In this document: positions 1 to 8,689 of the stretch, piece after piece | Layout of the letters: each line of letters begins with the position of its first letter | How positions within the stretch are numbered: the stretch's first letter is position 1 | DNA from: Ruminococcus sp. | Lineage (GTDB): Bacteria > Bacillota > Clostridia > Oscillospirales > Ruminococcaceae | DNA: 64,000 bases | Assembly: GCA_017529875.1 (NCBI GenBank) | Contig: JAFXNC010000019.1 | Span: forward strand, 1 to 64,000 | Direction: 5' to 3' | Translations under genes and position numbers: made by a program | Notes under the pieces: model-generated | What the model was told of the DNA's origin: nothing | Databases searched by the model: none | Seen by the model: the letters and a program-made list of their open reading frames with translations, nothing else

Positions 1-65
1 CCTTGTTCCTTTAATTCAAGTATCTCTTTTTCGTACTGCTGAATGTGTCTGTAACTTCTTGCCAT
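1..65 (-). CDS. Transposase OrfA-like N-terminus (partial, runs off left edge)
   Basis: Only the first 21 codons are in the window, beginning with MARSYRHIQQYEKEILEL. Small helix-turn-helix OrfA proteins of IS3-family elements in Firmicutes often start in this way (SYKHI..YE.EIL.LK), so this is probably the start of such a transposase gene. An ideal ribosome site (GGAGG) lies eight bases before the ATG at 65, and a promoter lies just upstream. The family call rests on a short stretch and on memory of the family, so it is tentative. Most of the gene lies outside the window. Confidence 0.55.
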   Translation of the reverse strand, partial: MARSYRHIQQYEKEILELKEQ

Positions 66-72
66 AACAAAA

Positions 73-103
73 CCTCCTATGGTTTCTATTATACCATAGG
101 AGG
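73..103. repeat. Perfect 10-bp inverted repeat covering the transposase RBS
   Basis: CCTCCTATGG (73-82) pairs with CCATAGGAGG (94-103). On the minus strand the 3' arm contains the GGAGG ribosome site and the loop contains the -10 box. In the plus direction the same stem is followed by CTCTTTTTG and could act as a terminator. Confidence 0.7.
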
Positions 104-116
104 CTCTTTTTGTCAT
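88..116 (-). promoter_or_regulatory. Promoter of the transposase gene
   Basis: Read on the minus strand: ATGACA, a 17-base spacer, then TATAAT. The start of transcription would fall near position 81, inside or just after the left arm of the 73-103 hairpin. Confidence 0.6.
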
Positions 117-185
117 TGTACGTTTTTTATGGTTCGGTTCACGCCTCAGAGCGGAGGGGATGTTTTTTTTGCGGCGGCGGTTCTC

Positions 186-214
186 TTGACATTACGGTGG
201 GTATGTGCTAAACT
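186..214 (+). promoter_or_regulatory. Promoter for the zinc-ribbon membrane protein gene
   Basis: TTGACA, 17 bases, TAAACT, lying about 50 bases before the ATG at 262. Confidence 0.6.
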
Positions 215-261
215 GTAAGAAAACGAAAGAACACCGGGAACCCGGAGAAAGGTCGTAATCA

Positions 262-1023
262 ATGGCTAAGATCTGCAAGTCCTGCGGCAGCTACTACAAG
301 GGGAGCTACTGCGAAAAGTGCGGCTACGGAAAAGAAGATACGTCATCCAAGGTGCTGGAAAAATACAAGAAGGCCACCCCGAAGAAGCCGGTGCGCTTCA
401 TGACCGAGGAGGAAAAGTCCGCCGCCAAGACCAAGAAGGCCGAAAAGCCCATGACCCGCCGGGTAGATCCCAACGCAAGGCGCAACCTGCTCATAGCAGC
501 GGCGGTGGTGACAGTGGGCGTGATAATCTATGTGCTCATCAGCCGGGGCATACTGTTCTCCAACAAGAAGGAGGACGTCATCGAGCAGTACTTCAAAGCC
601 CTTGACAGCGGTGATTTCGACGAGTTCACCGATACGCTGCCCGGCGAGATCAAGGAGGTCTACAACAAAGAACGCAGCGAGCTGGGACTCTCTGGCGAGG
701 ACTATATGAAACGGTTCAAGGAGCCTCTTGCGGAGGTCTACGGCAGCGGCTTCAAGATCAGCCTCGAGATCGGGCGGGAAGAAAAGCTGGACCGCGAGAA
801 CGACTCGGAGGTCTTTGACCTGAAAGCCTACAATGAGCACTACGGCTCCGCGCCCACGGTCAGCGAGGTGTACATCGTATATTGCAGCGTGACCTACTCC
901 GGCAGCCTGGGGTCCGACACGGTGGAGTACGAATGTTACATTGCCAAGACCGGCTGGAAATGGAAGATCTTCAACATGGAGTTCAACCCCGGTACAGTCA
1001 CGGCGGAGGACGGAGCAAGCTGA
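262..1023 (+). CDS. Zinc-ribbon single-pass membrane protein, unknown function
   Basis: The 253-residue product starts with a compact zinc ribbon (CKSCG...CEKCG, residues 5-21), followed by a basic Lys-rich linker. A single membrane span lies at about residues 73-96, and the C-terminal domain of about 150 residues would be outside the cell. The same plan (zinc ribbon, linker, one membrane helix, extracytoplasmic domain) recurs in the gene at 58954-59688, though the sequences are not obviously related. No catalytic motif is recognised. The gene has its own promoter and stands alone between the transposase start and a non-coding region. Function is unknown; a sensing or scaffolding role would be a guess. 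Confidence 0.8.
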   Translation: MAKICKSCGSYYKGSYCEKCGYGKEDTSSKVLEKYKKATPKKPVRFMTEEEKSAAKTKKAEKPMTRRVDPNARRNLLIAAAVVTVGVIIYVLISRGILFSNKKEDVIEQYFKALDSGDFDEFTDTLPGEIKEVYNKERSELGLSGEDYMKRFKEPLAEVYGSGFKISLEIGREEKLDRENDSEVFDLKAYNEHYGSAPTVSEVYIVYCSVTYSGSLGSDTVEYECYIAKTGWKWKIFNMEFNPGTVTAEDGAS

Positions 1024-1470
1024 GATCATACTGAGCCCGTTGTTGGCGCGGTGGCGATATAGAAGTATTTGTATATCATTTTTTTGTGTGCGCCGCCGCT
1101 AAAATAAAAAATAATAAAGAAGAAAGAATAAAGAATAATAGTGGTGTCCGCGAAGCGGACGAATTTAGAAATCATCGCCGAAGGCGATACCAGATCGAAC
1201 TATGTTCAATCTATTATTATTTCTTATTTATTCTTTCTTCTTTCTTCTTTTAGCAGGCGCTGCACAAAGTAAACGCAAAGGCACTTCCGTCAGTTTTCTG
1301 ACAAAAGTGCCCCCCACAAAACTTCTTTATCGCGCCTGCGCTTTATGACGGGATCTTTTTGATGCTTGCAACAGTACTCTGAACAGGACAGATGCAATAT
1401 TATGTTAGAATCATCAGCAAAATGTATAAATTTTAACTAATCTATTGTCGAATCTTCTGAAATGAACAAA
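1024..1470. other. Non-coding region with nested palindromes
   Basis: No gene is seen here. The stretch holds a large imperfect dyad. Purine-rich left arm 1100-1141 and pyrimidine-rich right arm 1211-1252 share the complementary 17-mer AAAGAAGAAAGAATAAA and AATAATAG ends. Three small hairpins sit between the arms: GTCCGC/GCGGAC (1146-1160), ATCGCC/GGCGAT (1174-1188) and GATCGAAC/GTTCAATC (1193-1211, one mismatch). A further hairpin, GGCACTT/AAGTGCC, lies at about 1279-1310. It resembles a mobile palindromic repeat or a structured RNA. Confidence 0.55.
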
Positions 1471-1476
1471 AAACAC

Positions 1477-1505
1477 TTGCAATCTGACGGGGGATTGTGT
1501 ATACT
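1477..1505 (+). promoter_or_regulatory. Promoter for araD-GH43
   Basis: TTGCAA, 17 bases, TATACT, about 85 bases before the araD start. Confidence 0.55.
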
Positions 1506-1588
1506 TATGATGTATGATTGTGCAATAAGGTTGACCGTACAATGTGCGGAAGATGTCTGACAGCTTTATAAAGAAATGGGGTAAGCAA

Positions 1589-2290
1589 ATGCTTGAAGAA
1601 CTGAAAAAGAAAGTCTGCGAGGCGAACCTGCTTCTGCCAAAGTACGGCCTCGTTACGTTTACCTGGGGCAACGTCTCCGCGGTGGACAGAGCCAGCGGTA
1701 TGATGGTCATAAAGCCCTCGGGTGTTGAATATGATACCATGCAGCCGGATGATATGGTCATCGTGAGCCTTAAGACCGGCGAGGTCAGAGAGGGAAGATA
1801 CCGTCCCTCCAGCGATACCCCCACACACCTTGAGCTTTACAGGAAGTTCCCCGGACTGGGCGGCATCTGCCATACCCACAGCCGCTGGGCAGTTTCCTTC
1901 GCCCAGGCGGGCAGGGGAGTCATCCCCATGGGCACAACCCATGCAGACTACTTCTACGGCGAGATACCCTGCACCCGCGCCATGACCCCCGAGGAGATCG
2001 GCGGCGAGTACGAAAAGGAGACCGCAACGGTCATCATCGAGGCCTTTGAGGGCATCGACCCTCTGACTATACCGGCGGTGCTGGTCAAGAGCCACGGCCC
2101 CTTTACCTGGGGCAAGGACCCCTTCGAGGCTGTCCATAACGCCGTGGTGCTGGAGGAGGCGGCCTTCATGAACTTCCATGCCCTGATGCTGGAGCCCGGT
2201 ACGGGTCGTATGCAGCAGGAGCTTCTTGACAAGCATTACCTCAGAAAACACGGCAAGAATGCCTACTACGGTCAGATCAAGGAGGACTGA
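1589..2290 (+). CDS. araD: L-ribulose-5-phosphate 4-epimerase
   Basis: AraD interconverts L-ribulose 5-phosphate and D-xylulose 5-phosphate, the last step feeding L-arabinose into the pentose phosphate pathway, in the cytoplasm. The 233-residue protein matches the family closely from MLEELKKKV onward, with WGNVS, KPSG, the zinc ligands in CHTHS (His95, His97) and SHGPF (His169), and the C-terminal [11 protein letters not shown]. The start at 1589 was preferred over an in-frame upstream ATG because it matches the usual N-terminus and length (about 231). Only six bases separate it from the GH43 gene, so the two are an operon: release arabinose or xylose, then metabolise it. No araA or araB is nearby. 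Confidence 0.93.
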   Translation: MLEELKKKVCEANLLLPKYGLVTFTWGNVSAVDRASGMMVIKPSGVEYDTMQPDDMVIVSLKTGEVREGRYRPSSDTPTHLELYRKFPGLGGICHTHSRWAVSFAQAGRGVIPMGTTHADYFYGEIPCTRAMTPEEIGGEYEKETATVIIEAFEGIDPLTIPAVLVKSHGPFTWGKDPFEAVHNAVVLEEAAFMNFHALMLEPGTGRMQQELLDKHYLRKHGKNAYYGQIKED

Positions 2291-2296
2291 TTTCTT

Positions 2297-3784
2297 ATGA
2301 TATTCAAGAACCCCGTCGTTAAGGGATTCTATCCCGACCCGAGCGTTTGCTTCGCTAACGGGAAATACTATATGGTCTGCTCATCTTTCCAGTATTTCCC
2401 GGGTGTGCCCCTCTTTGAGAGTGAGGATCTTGTGAACTGGAAACAGCTGGGCTATGTGCTGACCCGCACCTCTCAGGTGGATCTGGATAAGATCAATTCC
2501 TCGGGCGGCGTGTTCGCGCCCACTATCCGTTTCCATAACGGACGCTTCTATGTGGTGACTACCAACGATACTACAAGGCAGAATTTCTATGTCTACACCG
2601 ACAACATCTACGGCGAATGGTCTGAGCCCATCTATGTGGATCAGGGCGGTATCGACCCCTCGCTTTACTTCGAGAAGAACCGCTGCTACTTCATGTCCAA
2701 CGGCGAGGATGACAACGGCGTCGGCGGCGTAGTGCAGTGCGAGATAGACATCAAGACCGGCAAGAAGCTCTCCGAGAGCAAGTGCATCTGGCAGGGCTCC
2801 GGCGGACGTTTCCTTGAAGGGCCTCACCTTTATAAGATAGGCAAGTGGTACTACCTCATGGCTGCCGAGGGCGGCACCGAGTACGGCCACATGATAACCT
2901 GCGCACGTTCCCGCTCCCTCTGGGGCAGGTATTCCCGCAACCCCAACAATCCTGTGCTCTCAAACCGCAACAAGGCTCCCTATCTCATCCAGGGCATAGG
3001 CCACGGCGACCTGATCCAGGATCAGAACGGTAACTGGTTCATCATAAGCCTCGGCTTCCGTCAGATACATCTGTGGATGCCCTTCCACAACCTGGGCAGA
3101 GAGGTGTTCCTGACCCCTGTGCGCTTCGGCGATGACGGCTGGTTCACAGCCGGTGCCGACGGCACCACCGAGGAGACCTTCGAGATCCCCGGCGATTTCA
3201 GGCAGACCGAGAAAAAGCTCTACACCTTCAACACCACCAAGTGGAACGTTGACTGGTGCTATATGCGCAAGCCCGAACTTAAAAAATATGAGCTCTACTA
3301 TGACAGAGCTGTGCTCTACGGCTCCGAGGTAAGTCTCGAGGAGGCGGATTCTCCCACCTTCATCGCCCTGAGACAGAAGGAGTTCAACTTCACCATGGGC
3401 GCCGACGTTACAGTCGAGGGCGGCCTGGCAGGATTTACCGTTTATATGTGCGAGAACGAGCACTATGACGTCTTCGTCAGAAAGTGCGAGGAAGGCGACG
3501 GCTACGAGGCCGTGCTCAAGCTCAACATCGGCGGCATCAAGCACATACAGAAGGTAAAGCCCCTCAAGAGCAACAAGACCAGGCTCATTGTCAAGGCTGA
3601 CAATTTCAGTTACAGCTTTGCATTCAAGGAGGAGGGGGAGAACATCCCCACCAACCTGGGCTACGGCTATGCCAAGTACCTCACCAGCGAGGTCTCCGGC
3701 GGATTCACCGGCGTTATGCTGGGTATGTTCGCTCTCGGCGACGGCAAGGCGGAGTTCGTGAACTTCGAGCTTGAATACAAATAA
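2297..3784 (+). CDS. GH43 glycoside hydrolase (beta-xylosidase / alpha-L-arabinofuranosidase)
   Basis: This is an inverting five-bladed propeller enzyme that removes xylose or arabinose from short hemicellulose pieces. The 495-residue protein has the three family acids: Asp14 in FYPDPS (base), Asp120 in GGIDPS (pKa modulator) and Glu174 in FLEGPH (acid). The propeller spans about residues 1-300. The remaining ~190 residues look like the C-terminal beta-sandwich of the xylosidase-type GH43 subfamilies. There is no signal peptide, so it probably acts in the cytoplasm on imported oligosaccharides. It follows araD in one operon. Exact substrate cannot be fixed from sequence alone; arabinose specificity is favoured by the araD linkage. 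Confidence 0.9.
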   Translation: MIFKNPVVKGFYPDPSVCFANGKYYMVCSSFQYFPGVPLFESEDLVNWKQLGYVLTRTSQVDLDKINSSGGVFAPTIRFHNGRFYVVTTNDTTRQNFYVYTDNIYGEWSEPIYVDQGGIDPSLYFEKNRCYFMSNGEDDNGVGGVVQCEIDIKTGKKLSESKCIWQGSGGRFLEGPHLYKIGKWYYLMAAEGGTEYGHMITCARSRSLWGRYSRNPNNPVLSNRNKAPYLIQGIGHGDLIQDQNGNWFIISLGFRQIHLWMPFHNLGREVFLTPVRFGDDGWFTAGADGTTEETFEIPGDFRQTEKKLYTFNTTKWNVDWCYMRKPELKKYELYYDRAVLYGSEVSLEEADSPTFIALRQKEFNFTMGADVTVEGGLAGFTVYMCENEHYDVFVRKCEEGDGYEAVLKLNIGGIKHIQKVKPLKSNKTRLIVKADNFSYSFAFKEEGENIPTNLGYGYAKYLTSEVSGGFTGVMLGMFALGDGKAEFVNFELEYK

Positions 3785-3786
3785 TA

Positions 3787-4101
3787 CGATACATCATCCC
3801 CGCCCTGGGCCACGACTATGACCGCGAACACGGCGAGATCATCCTCGAACCCACCGAGACCGAGGACGGTACTGTAAGATACTACTGCAAGAACGACCCC
3901 TCCCACTACATCGACGAGGTCATCCCGGCACTGGGCACATCCAGTGAGCCTGACGAGAGCCAGCCCGAGGAAAGCAAGCCCGAGACCAAGCCCGATCAGA
4001 AGGACGACAACCCCAAGACCGGCCTGAAAGCTACCTTCGCTATCCTGACCGCTGTTATCGCAGTCTGCACTCTGGTGATCTGCAAGAAAAAGCGCAAGTA
4101 A
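3787..4101 (+). pseudogene. 3' remnant of a sortase-anchored surface protein
   Basis: Directly after the GH43 stop there is an open frame of about 104 codons with no start codon or ribosome site. It encodes the end of a wall-anchored protein. First comes a fragment of a Cys-containing repeat (IPALGHDY ... EDGTVRYYCKNDPSH ... EVIPALG), then a Glu/Pro/Lys-rich spacer, then NPKTG, a hydrophobic helix (ATFAILTAVIAVCTLVI) and the basic tail CKKKRK. NPKTG followed by membrane helix and basic tail is a classic sortase sorting signal. The missing 5' part suggests a deletion that joined it to the GH43 gene. It could only be translated by readthrough or from an unseen start. Confidence 0.75.
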
Positions 4102-4155
4102 AGCAGCGCCAAATGTAAACAATATGTAAAATCTCACAGCACATTTCCTCCGCAC

Positions 4156-4184
4156 TTGACTTTGCGGGGGAAATGTGTTATTAT
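4156..4184 (+). promoter_or_regulatory. Promoter for rplU-prp-rpmA
   Basis: TTGACT, 17 bases, TATTAT. It leaves an untranslated leader of about 100 bases before rplU. Confidence 0.7.
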
Positions 4185-4189
4185 ATTTA

Positions 4190-4289
4190 AGCCGCTTGTT
4201 TACGGTAGCTAAGGGGAAAGTCTGCGCTCACGCAGAGCTTTCAACACCGTCCGCAGCGAGTTTGTATGAAAAGGCAGGTGCATTTTGAG
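4190..4289 (+). promoter_or_regulatory. rplU 5' leader, candidate L21 leader RNA
   Basis: About 100 bases of untranslated RNA precede rplU and contain complementary segments, for example GTCTGCG...CGCAGAG around 4220-4240 and an AAAGTC...GCTTTC pairing around it. Firmicutes rplU operons commonly carry a conserved autoregulatory L21 leader here. The placement and the conserved AGGTG ribosome site fit, but I could not compare with the covariance model. Confidence 0.4.
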
Positions 4290-4601
4290 ATGTACGCAGT
4301 AATCGAGACAGGCGGAAAGCAGTATCAGGTAAATGTCGGCGACGATGTTTTCATTGAGAAGCTGGACGTTGAGGCTGATGAGGCTGTTACCTTCGACAAG
4401 GTACTGGCACTCGGCGGCGACGGCAAGACCGTTATCGGCGCTCCTTATGTAGAGGGTGCTACGGTTTCCGCTAAGGTAGTCAAGAACGGCAAGGCTAAGA
4501 AGATCACTGTTTTCACTTACAAGCCCAAGAAGGGTGAAAAGAGAAAGCTCGGTCACAGACAGCCCTACACCAAGGTAAAGATCGAAGCTATCAACGCATA
4601 A
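4290..4601 (+). CDS. rplU: Ribosomal protein L21
   Basis: L21 binds 23S rRNA in the large subunit. The 103-residue product matches the family length and has the typical start [12 protein letters not shown], the central [15 protein letters not shown] segment and the C-terminal basic [18 protein letters not shown]. The start at 4290 is chosen over an in-frame ATG at 4266 because it gives the normal N-terminus and is preceded by an AGGTG site. It is the first gene of rplU-prp-rpmA, the standard Firmicutes arrangement, and its stop overlaps the next start by one base. Confidence 0.97.
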   Translation: MYAVIETGGKQYQVNVGDDVFIEKLDVEADEAVTFDKVLALGGDGKTVIGAPYVEGATVSAKVVKNGKAKKITVFTYKPKKGEKRKLGHRQPYTKVKIEAINA

Positions 4602-4918
4602 TGATACGCGCCGAGTTTTACCGCGACGGCTCCGACAGGCTGGTGGGATTCCGCGTCAGCGGACACGCCGGATATGCGGAGTACGGGCAGGATATCGCTT
4701 GTGCAAGCGTGTCCTCGGCTGTCATGCTCACAGCCAATACCGTTACCGAGGCTTTCAAGCTTAAAGCTGAGGTTAAGGTAGAAGAAAACGAAATATTACT
4801 CAGACTGGATACTCCGGAGGAAGAAGGAGACAAGCTCCTTCTGGGGCTGCTCACGCACCTTTACATGATCTCCGACGAGTTCCAGGGACGTATCAGGATC
4901 ACATTTACGGAGGTGTAA
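4601..4918 (+). CDS. prp: Ribosomal-processing cysteine protease Prp
   Basis: Prp removes the N-terminal extension of ribosomal protein L27 in Firmicutes. The 105-residue protein has the expected catalytic His22 (SGHAGYA) and Cys34 (DIACASVS). It sits between rplU and rpmA with a TAATG overlap to rplU and three bases to rpmA. The next gene carries exactly the extension that Prp cuts, which supports the assignment. Confidence 0.93.
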   Translation: MIRAEFYRDGSDRLVGFRVSGHAGYAEYGQDIACASVSSAVMLTANTVTEAFKLKAEVKVEENEILLRLDTPEEEGDKLLLGLLTHLYMISDEFQGRIRITFTEV

Positions 4919-4921
4919 TCA

Positions 4922-5203
4922 ATGATCAGGATCTCAATGCAGTTCTTCGCACATAAGAAGGGAATGGGTTCCACCAAGAACGGCCGTGATTCCGAGGCTA
5001 AGAGACTCGGCGTTAAGCGTGCTGACGGTCAGGCAGTAGTTGCCGGAAACATTCTCGTTCGTCAGAGAGGAACTCACATCCACCCGGGTGAGAACGTAGG
5101 CCGCGGCTCGGATGACACACTGTTCGCAACTGCTGACGGTGTTGTAAGATTTGAAAGACTGGGCAGAGACCGCAAGAAGGTATCTGTTTATCCGCAGGCT
5201 TAA
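4922..5203 (+). CDS. rpmA: Ribosomal protein L27 with cleavable N-terminal extension
   Basis: L27 reaches into the peptidyl-transferase centre. The 93-residue precursor begins MIRISMQFF followed by [15 protein letters not shown], so the mature protein should begin at Ala10. The hydrophobic extension ending in FF is the Prp recognition sequence. The rest ([26 protein letters not shown]) is typical L27. It is the last gene of the ribosomal unit and is followed by a terminator. Confidence 0.97.
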   Translation: MIRISMQFFAHKKGMGSTKNGRDSEAKRLGVKRADGQAVVAGNILVRQRGTHIHPGENVGRGSDDTLFATADGVVRFERLGRDRKKVSVYPQA

Positions 5204-5215
5204 ACAAGACATTTC

Positions 5216-5250
5216 GCCCCGAGCCGTGTCCTATGGTTCGGGGCATTTGT
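5216..5250 (+). terminator. Terminator after rpmA
   Basis: GCCCCGAGCC (5216-5225) pairs with GGTTCGGGGC (5235-5244), followed by a short T-rich stretch. Confidence 0.7.
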
Positions 5251-5294
5251 TATGAGTGCCGGAGGGCATAATATTTTCAGTACGGTGATGCAGT

Positions 5295-5870
5295 ATGTTT
5301 GGCTGGCTTTGCAAGGACTATAACCGCCACTCGTCATACAATATGGCGGTGACGTTTTTCCGTATCATGGTGTTTTTCATGGTTGCGGCGCTGATCGCGC
5401 TGCTGGCGTATCTTACCTATACCCCGCCGCTGATGCATGAGGAGGGGGTACACAGCTTCACCATAACCAGCCTTGACAAGCACACCATCCGCAGCCGCCG
5501 CTCCACGACTACTACCTATCATGCAAGCTGCGTGGACGAGAACGGCGGCCCTCACAATCAGAAGATAACAGCCCGGGAGTATGCCACCCTTATCAAGGGG
5601 CAGACCTATGAGTGCCCCATGTATTCCGCCGACAGCGGGGCAATGTTCATCAGCTTTGGCGGCATCAGCAACGTCAAGGCCGCCACCAAGGAGTTCTACT
5701 CCCGCAACCCCAACGGCACCATGATCGCCATGAGGATAGGCGTGATAGCTTTGGGCGTGCTGGCATTTCTGAACCTTTCCATAGCCCTCGCGGAGCTGCG
5801 CAGGGAGCGGAAATTCCGGGACGAGACTGCTATAATGCGTAACGGTATAGACTGGCAGCAGTACAAATAA
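5295..5870 (+). CDS. Two-span membrane protein, unknown function
   Basis: This 191-residue protein has two predicted membrane helices (about residues 17-42 and 143-166) flanking an extracytoplasmic region of about 100 residues rich in Ser, Thr and Tyr. The extracellular part contains two Cys (in ASCVDENG and YECPMYS) that might form a disulfide. The arrangement recalls DUF3592-like proteins, but I see no diagnostic motif. It lies between rpmA and obgE. Function is unknown. Confidence 0.75.
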   Translation: MFGWLCKDYNRHSSYNMAVTFFRIMVFFMVAALIALLAYLTYTPPLMHEEGVHSFTITSLDKHTIRSRRSTTTTYHASCVDENGGPHNQKITAREYATLIKGQTYECPMYSADSGAMFISFGGISNVKAATKEFYSRNPNGTMIAMRIGVIALGVLAFLNLSIALAELRRERKFRDETAIMRNGIDWQQYK

Positions 5871-7172
<1,302 letters not shown>

Positions 7173-7180
7173 GGTGCAGC

Positions 7181-7687
7181 ATGGAGATCAGACCTTACGA
7201 TCCCGACAGGGATCTCCCCCTTATCGAGGCATCAGTCTCGGACAGGCGTATCCACGCCCTTTGGTGCGCCGGCAGGCTGCCTTATCCGGTGCAGCGGGAG
7301 AGCTTTGACGCCTTTCTTCGCACCGAGAGCGAGACCTGCGGCAACCGCGCCTTTACCGCCGTACTTGACGGCAGGGCGGTGGGTTTCTTCTGCCTTTCCC
7401 CAAATGCCGGCACCGGTGAGGCCATGCTGAAATTCGTCCTGGTGGACGGCACCCTCCGGGGACAGGGCATCGGCGGGCAGATGCTGAAACTGGCGGCTCA
7501 GTATGCATTTACGGAGCTGAACGCGAAGGCAGTGCAGCTCATGGTCTTCTCCGGCAACGAGGCGGCGCTTCGCTGCTACACCAAGGCCGGATTCAAAGAG
7601 CGCCGCCGTGATGCGGGAGCTTTCAGATACGAGTCCGAAATATGGGACAGGTGCAATATGGTGCTCCAAAATGAGGTGATGATTTGA
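7181..7687 (+). CDS. GNAT-family N-acetyltransferase
   Basis: The 168-residue protein has the acetyl-CoA-binding motif A as RGQGIGGQML, preceded by the beta-4 strand LKFVLVDGTL. It also has the late motif NEAALRCYTKAGF, typical of GNAT enzymes that modify amino groups of small molecules or proteins. It starts eight bases after obgE and its stop overlaps mrnC, so it belongs to the same transcription unit. The substrate cannot be told from sequence; a ribosome-linked role is suggested only by the neighbours. Confidence 0.85.
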   Translation: MEIRPYDPDRDLPLIEASVSDRRIHALWCAGRLPYPVQRESFDAFLRTESETCGNRAFTAVLDGRAVGFFCLSPNAGTGEAMLKFVLVDGTLRGQGIGGQMLKLAAQYAFTELNAKAVQLMVFSGNEAALRCYTKAGFKERRRDAGAFRYESEIWDRCNMVLQNEVMI

Positions 7688-8076
7688 CAGAACGTGAACT
7701 CAACCAGTACTCCCCGCTGACCCTGGCATTCATGGGGGACGCGGTCTACGAACAGCTGGTGCGGGAGAGAATAGTCCGGGACGCCAATATGCCGGTGCGC
7801 AGGCTCCACGACCTGACGATCGAGAAGGTCTGCGCCGAGTTCCAGGCGGCAGCGGTAAAGCGCCTCACCGACGAGGAACGCCTCACCGAGCAGGAGCTGG
7901 ACATCCTCCGCCGGGGACGCAACGCCGGAGGCATCACTGCGCCAAAACATTCCACCGTGGCAGAATACCGCGCAGCTACGGGGTTTGAGTGCCTTTTCGG
8001 TTATCTTCACCTTGCAGGCAGAGATGATCGGGTCAGGGAGATATTCGACCTGGTGATGCAGTACGCCGAAGAATAA
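7684..8076 (+). CDS. mrnC: Mini-ribonuclease III
   Basis: Mini-III is a dimeric RNase III catalytic domain without the double-stranded RNA-binding domain; in Bacillus it trims 23S rRNA ends. The 130-residue protein has the family start (LNQYSPLTLAFMGDAVYE) with the metal-binding Asp19 and Glu23. It begins with TTG at 7684, overlapping the GNAT stop by four bases. A hairpin terminator follows. Confidence 0.9.
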   Translation: MTERELNQYSPLTLAFMGDAVYEQLVRERIVRDANMPVRRLHDLTIEKVCAEFQAAAVKRLTDEERLTEQELDILRRGRNAGGITAPKHSTVAEYRAATGFECLFGYLHLAGRDDRVREIFDLVMQYAEE

Positions 8077-8086
8077 GAGCTGTCAC

Positions 8087-8131
8087 GCGCTTCGCTTGAT
8101 CCGCATAGGATAAAGCGGGGCGCTGTTTTTT
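8087..8131 (+). terminator. Terminator after mrnC
   Basis: GCGCTTCGCTT (8087-8097) pairs with AAGCGGGGCGC (8113-8123) through two G-U pairs and is followed by TGTTTTTT. Confidence 0.75.
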
Positions 8132-8218
8132 ATTGATGAATAGATGATTATTTCCGCGCTTCCTGAGCATAATAACAACAGGCGGCATATGCCGCACAAA
8201 ATATAAGGAGCGTGCAAT

Positions 8219-8566
8219 ATGACAGTTCACAGAGGCGAGATATATTATGCGGATCTGAGCCCGGTGGTGGGCTCGGAGCAGGGCGGTGTAAGGCCGGTGC
8301 TCATCGTGCAGAACGACGTGGGCAACCGCTATTCCCCAACAGTCATAGCGGCGGCAATCACCAGCAGGCTCGAAAAATCGCGGATGCCCACACATATCAG
8401 GGTCAACGGCGGCAGCTGCGGTCTTTCCAAGGATTCCATCGTTCTGCTGGAGCAGATCCGTACATTAGACAAGCGCCGCCTCAAAGAGCGCATGGGCGAG
8501 CTGGACACCGCCGCCATGGCAGCCGTCAATTCGGCGCTTTCGGTGTCTATGGGGCTTTCGGTGTGA
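8219..8566 (+). CDS. mazF: MazF/NdoA-type endoribonuclease toxin
   Basis: The 115-residue protein is a typical MazF/PemK: RGEIYYADLSPVVGSEQGG.RP at the N-terminus, the conserved Arg in GGVRPVLIVQND, and the C-terminal VLLEQIRTLDKRRL. Toxins of this family cut mRNA at short motifs. A GGAG site lies before the ATG. The usual MazE/NdoAI antitoxin would sit just upstream, but the 142 bases between mrnC and this gene are too short and hold a terminator, so the toxin is an orphan here. In several Clostridia a chromosomal mazF also stands without an obvious partner. Confidence 0.9.
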   Translation: MTVHRGEIYYADLSPVVGSEQGGVRPVLIVQNDVGNRYSPTVIAAAITSRLEKSRMPTHIRVNGGSCGLSKDSIVLLEQIRTLDKRRLKERMGELDTAAMAAVNSALSVSMGLSV

Positions 8567-8596
8567 GGGCCTGAGCAAAATATTTCTCCTAACCTA

Positions 8597-8625
8597 TTGA
8601 CAATTTCAGACGATTGCATTATAAT
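8597..8625 (+). promoter_or_regulatory. Consensus promoter for secDF
   Basis: TTGACA, 17 bases, TATAAT: a perfect sigma-A promoter 65 bases before the GTG start. Confidence 0.85.
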
Positions 8626-8689
8626 AGTATAGTGAATGTGTATGCTCATAACGAGCTTTTGCATAAGTCTGTGATTAGGAGGAAATGAA

